From assembly GCA_035235625.1 (NCBI GenBank), contig CP141142.1, forward strand, positions 26,732,995 through 26,796,994: a stretch of DNA of 64,000 bases, read 5' to 3'. The position numbers and the translations under genes are program-made. Positions within the stretch are counted from its first letter, which is position 1. Each line of letters begins with the position of its first letter. Shown one piece after another: positions 1-9,926 of this stretch. This DNA is from Saururus chinensis (taxonomy: Eukaryota; Streptophyta; Magnoliopsida; Piperales; Saururaceae). Below the pieces are notes generated by a model. The model was not told where the DNA came from. It worked only from the letters and a program-made list of their open reading frames with translations, and made no database searches.

Positions 1-2
1 TC

Positions 3-1188
3 CTGCAAGAACAAGTTTATGATTTGTTAAAGAGAGGATATATTAAAGAAAGTCTCAGTCCATGTGCAATTCCAGCTTTTTTAGTGCCCAACAAGGATGA
101 AAGTTGGAGAATGTGCCTAGACAATAGGGCTATAAATAAAATTACAATTAAGTACAGGTTTCCAATACATAGATTGGATGATATGTTGGATATGCTTGAA
201 GGGGATAAAATATTTTCCAAAATAGATCTCAAGAGTGGATATCACCAAATTAGGATCCGAAGTGGAGATGAATGGAAAACTACTACTGTTAAAATAAAGG
301 AGGGATTGTATGAATAGATGGTTATGCCCTTTGGATTATCCAATACCTCAAGCACTTTTATGAGGTTAATGATTCAAGTTTTGAAACCATTTAATGGGAA
401 ATATGTAGTTGTTTATTTTGATGATATTATCATATATAGCAGGAATAAAGCATATCATTTCCAACATTTAAGACAGGTTTTGTTAGCTTTGCAAGAAAAC
501 AATTTGATCATAAATCTTAAAAATTGCAATTTCATGACTGAAGAACTGCTTTTCTTAGGCTATGTAATTAATTCTCAGGGAATACGTATTTATAAGTCCA
601 AAATTCAAGTCATAGTTGATTGGCCAATTCCTAAGATAGTGACTTTGTTAAGAAGCTTTCTGGGATTAGCTACATTTTACAAAAGATTTGTAAGGAATTT
701 CAGTATGATTACAACTCCTATAACTGAATGCTTAAAGAAGAATCAATTTAATTGGTCTCGGGAGGCTGATGCAAGTTTTCAACTATTGAAGAATAAATTA
801 GTTTTAGCTCCAATCCTAGTTTTGCCAAATTTTGACAAGATATTTGAAGCCGAAACTGATGCTTCTTGTGTTGGCATTGGTGCTGTTTTAATTCAGGAAG
901 GCAAACCTGTGGCCTATTATAGTAAGAAATTAAGTGAACCTAGAAGGAAGTGGTCATCTTATACATTAGAGTTGTTTGCAGTTGTACGTGCTTTAAAACA
1001 TTGGAGACAATATCTTCTTCATAGGGAATTTATTTTGCATACTGACCATCAATCTTCGAGGTTTTTACATTCATAGCAAAACATGACAAGGATGCATGCT
1101 CGATAGATCAGTGATCTGCAGGAATATACTTTTGTTATAAAACATAAATCTGGAACCATCAACAAAGTGGCTGATGCTTTAAGTTGAA
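3..1188 (+). pseudogene. Gypsy-1 reverse transcriptase and RNase H (broken)
   Basis: Reverse transcriptase copies element RNA into DNA and RNase H removes the RNA strand. The RT palm is recognisable from [14 protein letters not shown] (about 218-260), MPFGLSN (about 324-345) and the catalytic YFDD box at 414-425. RNase H follows with TDAS (about 856), the ELFAVV segment (about 969) and TDHQS (about 1042). A TAG at 315-317 replaces the Trp expected between LYE and MVMPFG, and a TAG at 1074-1076 ends the second open stretch. A shifted tail with KHKSGTINKVADALS runs to about 1188. The homologous stretch of gypsy-2 (23790-24990) has different stops, so the breaks arose independently. The protein cannot be made. 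Confidence 0.93.
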
Positions 1189-1202
1189 GATCAGCTTTAT
1201 TA

Positions 1203-2345
1203 TTGACCTTACAGACCTCTGTCTTTGGATTTGAAACTTTACCAGAGTTATATCCTAATGATTCAGATTTTAAAGAAAAATGGCAGCAATATTTAGCGGG
1301 GTTACAGTTCAATATTTGTGAATGGTACCTTTATGAAGGAAATTCACTCTATATTCCAAGAGGTTCTATGAGAGAACAGCTAATCCATGAACTTACAGTG
1401 GAGGTTTAGGTAGCAATATTGAGTTGGTTGTCTGATTTGTCAAAAATCTAAAGGGCAGACACAGCATACTCATCTCTATATGCCATTACCAGTACCAACT
1501 TCACCATGGACAGATATTTCCATGGATTTCTTGCTCGGTCTACCAAGAACACAGAGAAGAGTGGATTCAATCATTGTAGTAGTTGATAGGTTTTCCAAAA
1601 TGACCCATTTCATTCCCTGTAAAAAGACTACAGATGCTACTCATGTTGCTCTCTTATTCTTTAAGGAAATTGTCAAGTATCATGGGGTTCATAGGACAAT
1701 CACAGCCGATTCCTTAGTCATTTTTGGAGGACATTATGAAAAATATTAGATACAAAGCTTCAATTTAGTTCTACTTGTCATCCCCAAATAGATGGCCAAA
1801 CTGAAGTCGTGAACAGATCCTTGGGCACATTATTGTGATGCTTGTCCAGTAATAATCCTAGATAGTGAGTGGGATTTGTACCTAGCACAGGCAGAATTTG
1901 CATATAATTGTTACCAATAGATCAACAGGTTATAGTTCATTTGAAATTGTTTATGGACAATTACCTCGGCATACTTTGGATTTCCTTATTCATCCAAAAT
2001 AGACAAGCAAAAATGTCCAAGCCATCAATATTTTGTCTAAACTTCAATCTGTTCATCAGCAGGTTTACCAGAACTTGCAGCAATATAATCAGAATTATAA
2101 ATCTTTTGCTAATAAGAAACGCAGGGCAAAAATATTTGAAGAGGGTGATATGGTTATGGTCTATTTGAAGAAAGAAAGATTACCCTCTCGTCTTTGATCC
2201 AAGTTGACTCCAAAGGAATATGGTCCATATTGAGTTTTAAAGAAAATCAATGATAATGCGTATGTCATCGATCTTCCTTCTTCATTTGCCATTTCTACAA
2301 TGTTCAATGTGCCAGACATCTTTGACTACCACGTGCGTGTGTGGG
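1203..2345 (+). pseudogene. Gypsy-1 integrase (broken, zinc-finger region deleted)
   Basis: Integrase would insert the cDNA into host DNA. The open stretch at 1203-1409 corresponds to the region before the HHCC finger. Compared with gypsy-2 (25180-25300), about 85 bases covering the GHFGRD and YYWP part of the finger are missing near 1405. The catalytic core starts at 1480 with [14 protein letters not shown] (first Asp) and VVVDRFSKM. The block around the second Asp, normally SDRDS, is reduced to TADS near 1708. The Glu-containing block QTEVVNRS is at about 1797. The C-terminal region reads to the DIFDYH block at about 2325. At least six stops or frame changes separate these pieces. Confidence 0.9.
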
Positions 2346-2383
2346 ATTAGCTCGAGGTCAAGCTTTATTTGGGAGGGATGCTC

Positions 2384-3081
2384 TTACGCAATAGCTCAAC
2401 AACATGAATGAACAGAACAATAAAGAAGGGGTTGATTGGGCATTTGTTCAAACAATTACCACAAAGACTTATAAACAAAGGGGTATTTTTGGTAATCATT
2501 AACAATTCAAATCAAGTGGTGTTGGTTTAGCGGGTAAATAGGCGGAACAGGAAGGGGCATTTATGACAAATGGGTTTAATTAAAAACATCCGTTAAACAT
2601 CGTTGATCGTATGCTTCGGAAGGATTTCGGAACAGTTGTAGAGGGGAAACTGAAATTAAGGCAGGGCATTTTGAATATGCTCCGGATCAGTCGGATCAAA
2701 GGAATAGCTTATCCATGTTAATGAAAGGATATTTTGTCAAATTTGAAATTGGTTTCAAACTACTGTAGCTGCAGATCGGTGGATTGGTTCTCATGGATTC
2801 GAGGACAGTTCATTTGGATTCAACGAAGTTCTAAGCTTGTGGATTCAAGCTAGCCAGGTGGATTCCTGGATTGTGCCCTTTTCGTTTTATGTTCATTTGA
2901 ATTCAAATTTGGAAATTGTAAAAAAGTTTGTACTCTGTTTCCTGGATTTGTTTCGATAGTTGAAATTCAAACCAAGTTGATACAATTTCACTTGATATGT
3001 TAGTTGTTCTTGCTGGTTGAATCTGTAAGAGAATTAAATTTCTGCTCAATTGTTTTGTTCCATTGTTATAAGCCGGCATCA
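2384..3081 (+). repeat. Gypsy-1 3' LTR
   Basis: It aligns along its length with the LTRs at 21046-21766, 26560-27881 and 30924-31607. Its first bases are TTACGCAATAGCTC, while the other copies start TGTCGC or TGGCAT, so the terminal TG has mutated. It ends GGCATCA at 3081 and is followed by AGAGG. It lacks a 20-base stretch with the TATA box that is present in the 5' LTR of gypsy-2 and in the solo LTR; the 3' LTR of gypsy-2 has the same deletion. Confidence 0.92.
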
Positions 3082-3248
3082 AGAGGGGCATTTACTTTTC
3101 GTTTACATCAGTATTTATGTAAGCTCGTTAAGTTTACATCAATGAATAAAGCCTCTTTAACCGCTTTTTTACCATATATATATACGGACCGTAAATGGCC
3201 CAAAACTGCAAAAATTCATGATAAATAAGGTTCATAATACTAGTTTAG

Positions 3249-3662
3249 CTACTCGACAACTCTTGCAGATTCACGCTCCACTGCTTGCATCAAGAAGCTG
3301 CCCTCTTCAAGCACCATCTGAATAGGCAAGAAACCCAGCCCGTCTGCCATGGCCAACAACATCTGCTTCATCTCCGCCCTGAACTCTTCGAGATCCACCT
3401 CCCCGCTGCAGTCGTGGTCGAACTGGGCAAAGAGCCCGTCGTAGACCGGCCGCAGCTCATTTGCCCTCATGACCACGTCGAAGCCGAAGTGTTTCTCCAA
3501 GACCCTAAGGCACCTGAGCTCGTTCATGAGCTCTGAATACGACAACCGCCCGTCGTCGTTCGCGTCCAGCCTGCGAAAGAGGCCGTCCACCGACTTGTTG
3601 AAGGCGCTGTCGTCCTCCACGAAGCTGCGGATGGTGGCACCGTCCAACACCTCCACACTCAT
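3249..3662 (-). CDS. EF-hand calcium-binding protein, intact copy
   Basis: This is a predicted soluble calcium-sensor-like protein of 137 residues. Two canonical 12-residue EF-hand loops are visible: DANDDGRLSYSE (residues 33-44) and DHDCSGEVDLEE (82-93). Each has the expected acidic residues at positions 1, 3, 5 and 12, Gly at 6 and a hydrophobic residue at 8. The C-terminal part (MADGLGFLP, QMVLEEGSF) resembles a family of short plant EF-hand proteins I recall, but no gene name can be assigned. I start at the Met of MSVEVLDG. The upstream in-frame Met at 3677 would add five residues that follow a splice-acceptor-like TTGCAG, so it may be intronic. The frame is open with a normal stop and is much more GC-rich than its surroundings, which fits a host gene rather than a transposon. 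Its duplicate at 31760-31950 is deleted. The substrate and binding partner are unknown. Confidence 0.85.
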   Translation of the reverse strand: MSVEVLDGATIRSFVEDDSAFNKSVDGLFRRLDANDDGRLSYSELMNELRCLRVLEKHFGFDVVMRANELRPVYDGLFAQFDHDCSGEVDLEEFRAEMKQMLLAMADGLGFLPIQMVLEEGSFLMQAVERESARVVE

Positions 3663-3671
3663 CTTGGCCAA

Positions 3672-3736
3672 CTGCAACGAGAGAAACGAGGAAGGGAAAA
3701 AATGCTGAAGGAAACAAAGAAGCTCTGGTGCGATAC
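3672..3736 (-). other. Possible 5'-UTR intron of the EF-hand gene
   Basis: On the minus strand AAAAG is followed by GTATCG at 3736, and a pyrimidine-rich run ends in GTTGCAG at 3672, nine bases before the chosen ATG. That gives a 65-base intron, short for a plant. The same region in R3 has ATAACTAATC instead of the donor, so the site would be lost there. This is inference from splice-site appearance only. Confidence 0.35.
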
Positions 3737-3777
3737 CTTTTCTTGCCGTATGATATGATCGTATTCAGGGGAATATG

Positions 3778-3785
3778 TACTTATA
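3778..3785 (-). promoter_or_regulatory. TATA-like box of the EF-hand gene
   Basis: The minus strand reads TATAAGTA about 115 bases upstream of the ATG, at a sensible distance from the candidate first exon that would end at 3737. The R3 copy reads TATAAATA at the same place (about 31947-31954). No transcription data are available. Confidence 0.4.
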
Positions 3786-4379
3786 GATGGATCAACCTCT
3801 AGCTTCCACCGCCATGAATATATGAGCCCAGGAACGAAGCAAGCAGTTTAGCATTTCAACCGGCGCGGCCCATAATATTTTGCAGAATTCAAGACCGACA
3901 CCACGACGGCCAACCCACTCCAGGAGTTGAAAAACTATTTCGAAGCTCAAAACGATCTTTCGTGCCGCTTTTTTGCATTAGAGTCGGTCAGTAGACAAAT
4001 GCATGTGTCACTCGTCTTTTACTTAGTTGGGATATGAGGCCGGGCATATCTGCCCGAATATGCGCCTACATATCTGCTGTACTAGTCTTATCGCAAGGTT
4101 AAAATAGTAGGGGTGAAAAACCTATTACCTTCCCACCTCGGAGAATCATGGTCGGTCAGTTTAAAAATATCCACTTTTAACCTATTATAGGCAAGAAATC
4201 TTATTTAGGTATACACAATTTTAAAAGTCAATTTAAGTATTTAAAAATATTCACTTTTAACCTTAAATATCATCTCTTTCTCGTTACCCAACTCTATGTC
4301 AATGGTTCATTCTCATGAAAAATTAAGGCGGCTAGATCTCCTCATTTCCTTGCCCTCTTCAACCTCATCCATCTCTCTA
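3786..4379. other. Non-coding stretch upstream of the EF-hand gene
   Basis: No open frame, repeat array or recognisable element is seen here. The sequence is shared with R3 (about 31955-32436) apart from small deletions, and presumably holds the upstream regulatory DNA of the EF-hand gene. Confidence 0.5.
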
Positions 4380-4640
4380 CACTATTAGTAAAGGAACAAT
4401 AGTGAAGGATCAAATAAGTTGTCGCTAAAAATATATATGTGATGCGTAATTCATTTGGTCATCGCTATATTAGTCACTGATGATACCCACCACTAGTTTC
4501 TATAGTCTGTTCTTACATTTGCAACAGCTTAAGGTAGCCGGTGTTGGTTACCAAGACCAAACAATGACGGAGGAAGCCTTCAGCCATCAGTATTAAGTTA
4601 TCTATGATGACTAAATTTAGCCATCGCTAATGATTTTGCC
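4380..4640 (+). mobile_element. CACTA-like left end, R1 copy
   Basis: It starts CACTATTAGTAA here and CACTACTAGTAA in R3 at 32437, the form of a CACTA (En/Spm) terminal repeat. Short subterminal motifs of the type TTGTCGCTAA and CATCGCTA follow within 250 bases, as is usual for the family. A matching right end (TTACTAGTAGTG) was not found, so the length of the element is unknown. It may extend over the C-rich tract and the exon-like piece that follow. Confidence 0.5.
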
Positions 4641-4715
4641 TTGCCCCTACATTTACTCTACCCCTCCCCTCTCCCCTGCCACATTTTCCCATCCCCTAAT
4701 TTGTCTTCTCCCCTG

Positions 4716-4795
4716 CCTCCCCAATTTGCCCTCCCCCTCCCCCTCCCCCTCCCCTCCCCTCCCCCTCCCCTCCCCTCCCTTCCACCACATTTTCC
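4716..4795 (+). repeat. C-rich tract with G-quadruplex potential on the minus strand
   Basis: Runs of four to six C are separated by single T for about 80 bases. The minus strand therefore has many GGGG runs spaced by one base. The R3 copy (about 32845-32875) keeps only a short remnant, so the tract expanded or shrank after duplication. The proline-rich frames here are by-products of composition. Confidence 0.75.
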
Positions 4796-5202
4796 CTTCC
4801 CAATTTCGATCCCCTCTCCCCTAAGCCACAAATTCTTCCTCGTCCCCCTTCCCCTCCTCCTTATCTTCTCCCTCCTCTTCCCCATGCCCTTAAAACTCCT
4901 CATCCTCCTCCAACCTGGGATCGACCACATCAGGGTTTCGGTAATTTGTTCGGTGGAGTGAGGCAGACGAATCAGGTGCTGCAGTAGGGTTTGGCAGCGT
5001 TGCTAGCTTTCTCCTCCAATCGGCTCCAGAACAATTTCAATCAACTTGCCTCAACCGCGTCGCCTCCCAAATCCTCATCATCAACAGCAACATGGTGCTT
5101 AACTAGGTGACTATTGTGGCTTTTTTGTGTACCCCCTTTTTTTGCTTCCTTGCTCACACAAATTTATTTTAATTCTCAGGAATTTTATAATTTTTGTTTC
5201 AG

Positions 5203-5350
5203 AGATTGATTTTCCAGAGAATCCATCTATTGAGAATGTGGTGGTGCTGGAGGAGGTGAAAAGTAAGAACCTTACTATTTACAACCGTTTGCCAGCTCTT
5301 TGTGCCAACTTGCTCCAAAATTTGTGTGTCTTGTCTAATGAGCACCACAA
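5203..5350 (+). pseudogene. Exon-like fragment, unidentified, R1 copy
   Basis: A clean acceptor (TTTTTGTTTCAG, ending at 5202) precedes an open frame of about 49 codons. The frame ends either at a TAA or at a donor-like GTAATT at 5351. It contains segments such as EIDFPENPSIENVVVLEEVK and NRLPALCANLLQNL. The R3 copy (33286-33433) keeps the frame open with a few substitutions. Upstream, a C-rich region and an ATG at 5091 followed at once by a stop resemble a 5' UTR and broken first exon. It could be a piece of a host gene captured by the CACTA-like element starting at 4380. I do not recognise the protein. Confidence 0.4.
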
Positions 5351-5542
5351 GTAATTTCCATCTACTTAGACCAATAAAGCATATCTTTTGAAAATATTTA
5401 GGTTGAGCTACATAAGTGCTTAGGGATTAGATTTCATCATATTATGCCCTCATTGTGTGTTCTTGTGTCTTTCATTCATGTTATAGCATACTATATCCGT
5501 TGGTCGGCTAGTGTTTGTGAAAATTTATTTTTGCTTCCTTAA

Positions 5543-7605
5543 TGTCACACCCTAGGCTTTGGGCACCTTAAACTCAACATCCAAATCTGACCCGGGTCTT
5601 CAAAAATATAGGAATAAAAATTTTCCTTCTTCTAGGAGCATCTTTTGTGTGTGAGAGCTGTAACAGTCCTCCACCATGATAGAGCTTTAATGCTTCACTG
5701 TGTACTCACCACAATAAAACTATAATTATTATTAATTAGATTGGGACAACATTGTAATAATGTTGGTTGTTTATGTACTTATCGGATAACATCTATGATT
5801 TGATTCCAAGAAGATTGAATCCCAATGTAGTTCTTCCTAGCGGCTACTACATTTTCATACATCATAAAATTATATATTTCATTCACTTATAATCCAATAA
5901 ATCATTCCTTTAAGGAATTAGGTAAATCATTTGGTATAGACTATGGTAAATCTACCATTTATAGGATCCAATAGATCCTTCTTTCATGGAGTCTAATAGC
6001 TCGATTGTCTAGAGAATCTAATAAATCATTCTGAGTCAAGCATCTCATTCTTTCACATAATCTAATAAATCATTTGCAACCAGATTCTCATTCATTTGCA
6101 AAATCTAATAAACTGATCGTTCAGACAATATGATAAACTGATCAAAGCATAGGAGAACAGATAATAGCTAAATAGATCAAAGAATAGAAAAGTAGACGAG
6201 ACCAATGCATGTCAGAGTAGAGTTGTGACACCATTCTTTCACAAAAAAGAGCCATGATATGTAATGGCTTAATCCTGCACTCATAGGGTCACAAAAACCG
6301 TAAGGATAAGAATTGTCATAATATTCTAAATCTTGTGCGTGTCATAAAAAATATGGTGTGTAACCATATCTATTGTCGTGATACCAACGGCCTACTCCTA
6401 CGCTCATAGGGTTACAGAAGTATGAAGGATAGAAATTGCCCATGATACTCCACAGCATGTGTGTGTCATAGCCAAATATGAGAGCAATCCAAAAAGTTAG
6501 AAGACCCGAAACATATGAATTCCATAACTCATTCAAAATAACATCAAATCAATAATTCTTTTATCGAACAAAATGTCTTTTAATAGTAATATATAATATC
6601 TCATAAAATGTGTCATTAGGAATCCTCCATATGACACCACTTTTAAAGGCATAATTGTGGGCATAGCTCCAAAAGAATTTCTTGAAAACTGAACAATACA
6701 ATCACTTAGTCATAAATCAAGACTTCTTACCCTCTTTCCTTAAAGTCTTAGTCATAGCGTTATAACCTTTTCTTGTCCAAAGCCCAGTTAAGCGGAGCCT
6801 CTCCTTGGGCAGGGTCAAGGCAAGCGAAGCCTTTTCCATCTAGGGTTGAGGCAAATAGAGTCTCTCCTTAACTAGGGTCTAATCAAGCGGATCCTTTCCT
6901 CATTCAGAGTCCCTTTGGAGTTCTCTCTCTTGACCCAAGGTTTTTTAATCTAAGGATAACTCATAAAAAATACCTTCCATTGCATGAAAAATGCTCGAAT
7001 TCGTTAGAAACACCTATTGAACAGACAAAATTGGGCTTAAAATGGTTCAAAAAGGGGGAAAACTCCTCTTGAACTATCCACTTGCTCCCCTTTGAATAGG
7101 AAGAGTTTATGTGCCACATGGCACATGGCCTAGCTATGTGTCGCAAGGCTGCACGACATAGCACAGGCATGCCTTATGCATCATGCATTGTGTGCATTGG
7201 CTGGAGTGACTGACACCAACCATTGCTTCAGCCTTTGCCCTTTATGATTATTATTTTAATTATTTTAAATTCCAAATTCTAAAATATGAACTTTCTACTA
7301 CAAAAATAAGATTAGCGCATTCTTAGTACTGTTGAACTCGCATTAATGAGCCCTACAAAACTAGACTATGGGTAGGTTATCCCACACTTTTTAAATAGGT
7401 TTTGCCCTTATGGCATGCTTCTTAAGGTCATAACTTTCTCTTCTAACCTCCGTTTCTCACGTTATTAGACTCATGACGCTCGTTTCTTCGAGCTCTAACT
7501 CCATAAGGGAGTTCCAACCCTCCATTCTATCTAATCTCCCTTAAAAAATAAATAATTATTATTAACCCATCATGTTAAATGTAATTGGAAAAATGAGGCA
7601 TTACA
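5543..7605 (+). repeat. Solo LTR of about 2.1 kb, R1 copy
   Basis: It begins TGTCACACCC (TGTAACACCC in the R3 copy) and ends GGCATTACA, the TG...CA form typical of plant gypsy LTRs. No primer-binding site, pol or second LTR is present. Both R1 and R3 have it, so it predates the duplication. No convincing target duplication is seen (CTTAA before, CGTGA after). The interior has two tandem arrays, one around 5985-6165 built on ATCTAATAAATCATT and one around 6775-6915 built on CAAGCGGAGCCTCTCC. Both are longer in R3. Confidence 0.65.
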
Positions 7606-8072
7606 CGTGAATACTTGCTTCTCATACTAAAGGAATTTTTCTTAAAAAGCCAAACAATCACATGGTTGAAGATATATAGTTTACCTGAAGCTTTTTATGA
7701 ACCACAAGTAATTTCTTTCCATTTTATTATGTTACCTGATGCTTTTTATAATAGAATAGATATAGATATGGTTGTCTTATTGAGATATTTGTGAAGAAAA
7801 ATAACATGACAAGAGCCACCTCAATGATTTTTATTTAAAAATGGTGCAATTCTGTTTTATAGATGGCCTATTCATAATAGATAATTGACCTACCACCTTT
7901 CATTTTAAAATGTTTGTGTCCAAATCAGCTCATTTTAAAAGCTGAAATTTCTTTAATTGGAGGGATGGCAAAGCATGCCATTCAAAACAATACAAACAAT
8001 TGGCCTGGCCAAATGAACAAATGAAATTCCAGCAACTAGGATTACCTGCTTGGTTCAAAATAAAAATTAGCA
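7606..8072. other. Non-coding stretch between solo LTR and exon-like ORF
   Basis: AT-rich sequence shared with R3 (35878-36327). On the minus strand, just downstream of the exon-like ORF, a donor-like GCAG/GTAATCC occurs at about 8045. Nothing else is recognisable. Confidence 0.45.
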
Positions 8073-8303
8073 TCAACAAAAGTGAACTCTGCCCCTGTTA
8101 GGAAAACCACCTGATAGATATTCTGAAGCAGAGAGAACTCCTTCCTGGCTAGTGTGTAAACAACGAGCACCAAACAAGTTCAAACAATGTATCTCAAATG
8201 GCAAAAGAAAGTTGCAACAGTTTGGCTCGTGACATTCAATTCGTCTAACTAGTGGAGTGATGGCTAGGACCATGGAAATGTTTTTTATTCCTTTTGCACT
8301 CAA
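8073..8303 (-). pseudogene. Exon-like ORF with a Cys/His cluster, R1 copy
   Basis: A 76-codon open frame is flanked on the minus strand by an acceptor-like ATTAATTAG (about 8334) and, shortly after the stop, a donor-like AG/GTAATC. Both copies (see 36328-36558) are open and the same length, with about ten amino-acid differences. The region IECHEPNCCNFLLPFE followed by HCLNLFGARCLH is rich in Cys and His and could be a metal-binding fold. A one-base shift after VHF would continue as VDANFYFEPS up to the donor, so the present stop may be an old frameshift that predates the duplication. It looks like one exon of a multi-exon host gene; I cannot name it. Confidence 0.4.
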
Positions 8304-8716
8304 GCTCTCAACTTTTTGGTTGTGAGCAGCTAATTAATATTTTGTTAATGGGAATCTAAACTAAAATTCTTTTTGAGTGGTACTGTTTTGAGCTTTTGGT
8401 TTCATGGTTATTAGTTTGACAACCTAGGAAATCGACTCTATGTATATTTGCTAAGGAAGTAATTAAAGGAAGGAGTCGATTAGTCATATTATCTATTTAT
8501 TTTAAACCATGTAGTTCAAGGATACTGTGCTTGTGATGGCATTGATGTTTTTTTATCATATCTCTATGCATTTGAGTAAAGTAGTTAATGTTCTATCTCA
8601 CTATATTTATCTAGCGGAGAATCTATCTCATTCTATTCTCTCTCTCTCTCTCTTTTAGGAGCCATTAAAATTAATTATATGTCTTGTTCTTGTAGCATAT
8701 GAGAGAAAGAAGGAAC
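8304..8716. other. Non-coding stretch with the R1 empty site for the R3 4.7-kb LTR
   Basis: AT-rich and ending in a short (TC)n run at about 8636-8654. The unbroken AGTAA at 8458-8462 is the paralogous empty site of the 36718-41417 insertion: the flanks GCTAAGGA and TTAAAGGAAGG continue straight across it. Confidence 0.7.
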
Positions 8717-9537
8717 TACTACAAAAAATGTATCATTAGCAACACAAATAAAAGTGTCGCTAAAAACTAATATTTGTGACGCATAAATAAACATCACAAA
8801 AAAATTAACTATTAGCAATGCTTTTTATTAAGCGTCATGAATAGTTATAGATCAGCAACACTAATTATAAAGCATTGCTATTAATACAATTATTAGTGAT
8901 GCTTAATAAAAAAACGTCGCCAATATATGTCTATTAACGACGCATAAAACAAGCGTCGCTCAAAGATATTTCTTTTTAAAAAAAAAATCATAACTATTAG
9001 TGACATTTTGTCTAAAGTATCGCTAATAGTTTTAATAATAGTAAAACTTATTAGAAAGCGTTGCTAATTGGTATGCTATTATCGACACTTAATAAAAGCG
9101 TCACTAATTGTAATTAATTTAAAATTAAAATTAAAATTTTTAAGTGTCACTAATAGCATTGATAATGGTGACGCTTGTAAACAAGCTTCGCAATTAGTTT
9201 TATTAATTAATTTTATTTAATAAGTAAGTATATAATAAATAAATATTAAAAAAATTAAAAAAACTTCTTAAATATAATATATTTTATTCAATATTTACTA
9301 TTTTTATATATAATAAATATATATTAAATTTTTAATAAAAACTAGTGTCAATAATAGATTAAACTTTCACTATTTAAATATAATTTATTTTATTTTTAAA
9401 TTTTTTATTTATTCTAAAATATAATTTATAATAAAAGAGTGAGAGAAGAGAGCAACATAAAGGATCGCGAGAGAGAGAGAAGAGAGGAGGAGAGAGAGGG
9501 TAGAGAGAGGATGAGGAGAAGGAAAGGAGAGAGGGTG
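8717..9537 (+). mobile_element. CACTA-type left end with subterminal repeats, R1 copy
   Basis: The end reads TACTACAAAAAATG here and CACTACAAAAAAATG in R3 (41669). More than ten short motifs follow in both orientations, of the type TTAGCGACGC, AGTGTCGCTAA and GCGTCGCTA. Dense subterminal motifs of this kind are typical of CACTA elements, where the transposase binds. A GA-rich block closes the segment at about 9443-9537. Downstream in R3 the same element leads into an En/Spm transposase remnant (43782-44415), which supports the assignment. Confidence 0.7.
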
Positions 9538-9542
9538 AGGTG

Positions 9543-9911
9543 TGTTGTGAACGTCTTAGGGGCTGCTAGGGGGGCCACTGGGGCCATATATTAGGGTAAT
9601 TAGGGTTTTTATGTAATAAGGGCATTTAGGTAATTTAGGTTAATTAGGTAATTAATACTTTATTTTAATTATGTTATTGGGCCTTAGGTGCCTATTACTG
9701 AGCCCACGTAATTTTTCTATTTAAATGTAAAGGTTGCACCCTAATGAAGATTATGGAATGAATTATCTCTTGTCTAATTGTCTCTTCTTCTTTCTTGCCT
9801 CTCCTCCCTATTTGGCGGCCATGCCGCTACCTCTCCCCCTTCCTAGCCTCTCCGCGCCGCTCGTGTCCCGTTATCGGCTAGCCAGTCCGTTGTGCCACTT
9901 CGAACACAACA
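9543..9911 (+). repeat. 5' LTR of the LARD-like element
   Basis: Begins TGTTGTGAACG and ends GAACACAACA. The outer seven bases TGTTGTG and CACAACA are perfect inverted repeats. It pairs with the 3' LTR at 12274-12640 with scattered substitutions, so it is not a very recent insertion. Confidence 0.92.
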
Positions 9912-9926
9912 TTGGTATCGGAGCCG
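9912..9926 (+). promoter_or_regulatory. Primer-binding site of the LARD-like element
   Basis: TTGGTATCGGAGCC directly follows the 5' LTR and is close to the complement of the initiator tRNA-Met 3' end (TGGTATCAGAGC) used by most plant LTR elements. The gypsy element at 48727 has the same form, TTGGTATCGGAGC. Confidence 0.85.

Larger units (their letters stand above)
1..3081 (+). mobile_element. Gypsy-1: 3' part of a degenerate Ty3/gypsy retrotransposon (pol and 3' LTR)
   Basis: The window opens inside pol. In order on the plus strand come reverse transcriptase, RNase H, integrase, a polypurine tract (GGGAGGGATG at about 2370) and a 3' LTR ending in CATCA at 3081. The next five bases, AGAGG, match the bases just before the 5' LTR of gypsy-2 and on both sides of the solo LTR at 30924-31607, so the three are copies of one insertion carried along by duplication. 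The pol order RT-RH-IN is that of Ty3/gypsy. The C-terminal stretch resembling [16 protein letters not shown] followed by [10 protein letters not shown] suggests a chromovirus-type element. Many stop codons and frameshifts make it inactive. The 5' half, including gag, lies outside the window. Confidence 0.93.

Noticed and set aside
1049-1312. Antisense frame in gypsy-1
   Set aside because: Shadow of the RNase H-integrase region.
3285-3717. Open frames overlapping the EF-hand gene in other frames and on the plus strand
   Set aside because: Shadows of a GC-rich coding region; only the minus-strand frame with two EF-hand loops makes sense.
4641-4961. Pro-rich reading frames over the C-rich tract
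   Set aside because: Composition only; the R3 copy does not keep length or frame.
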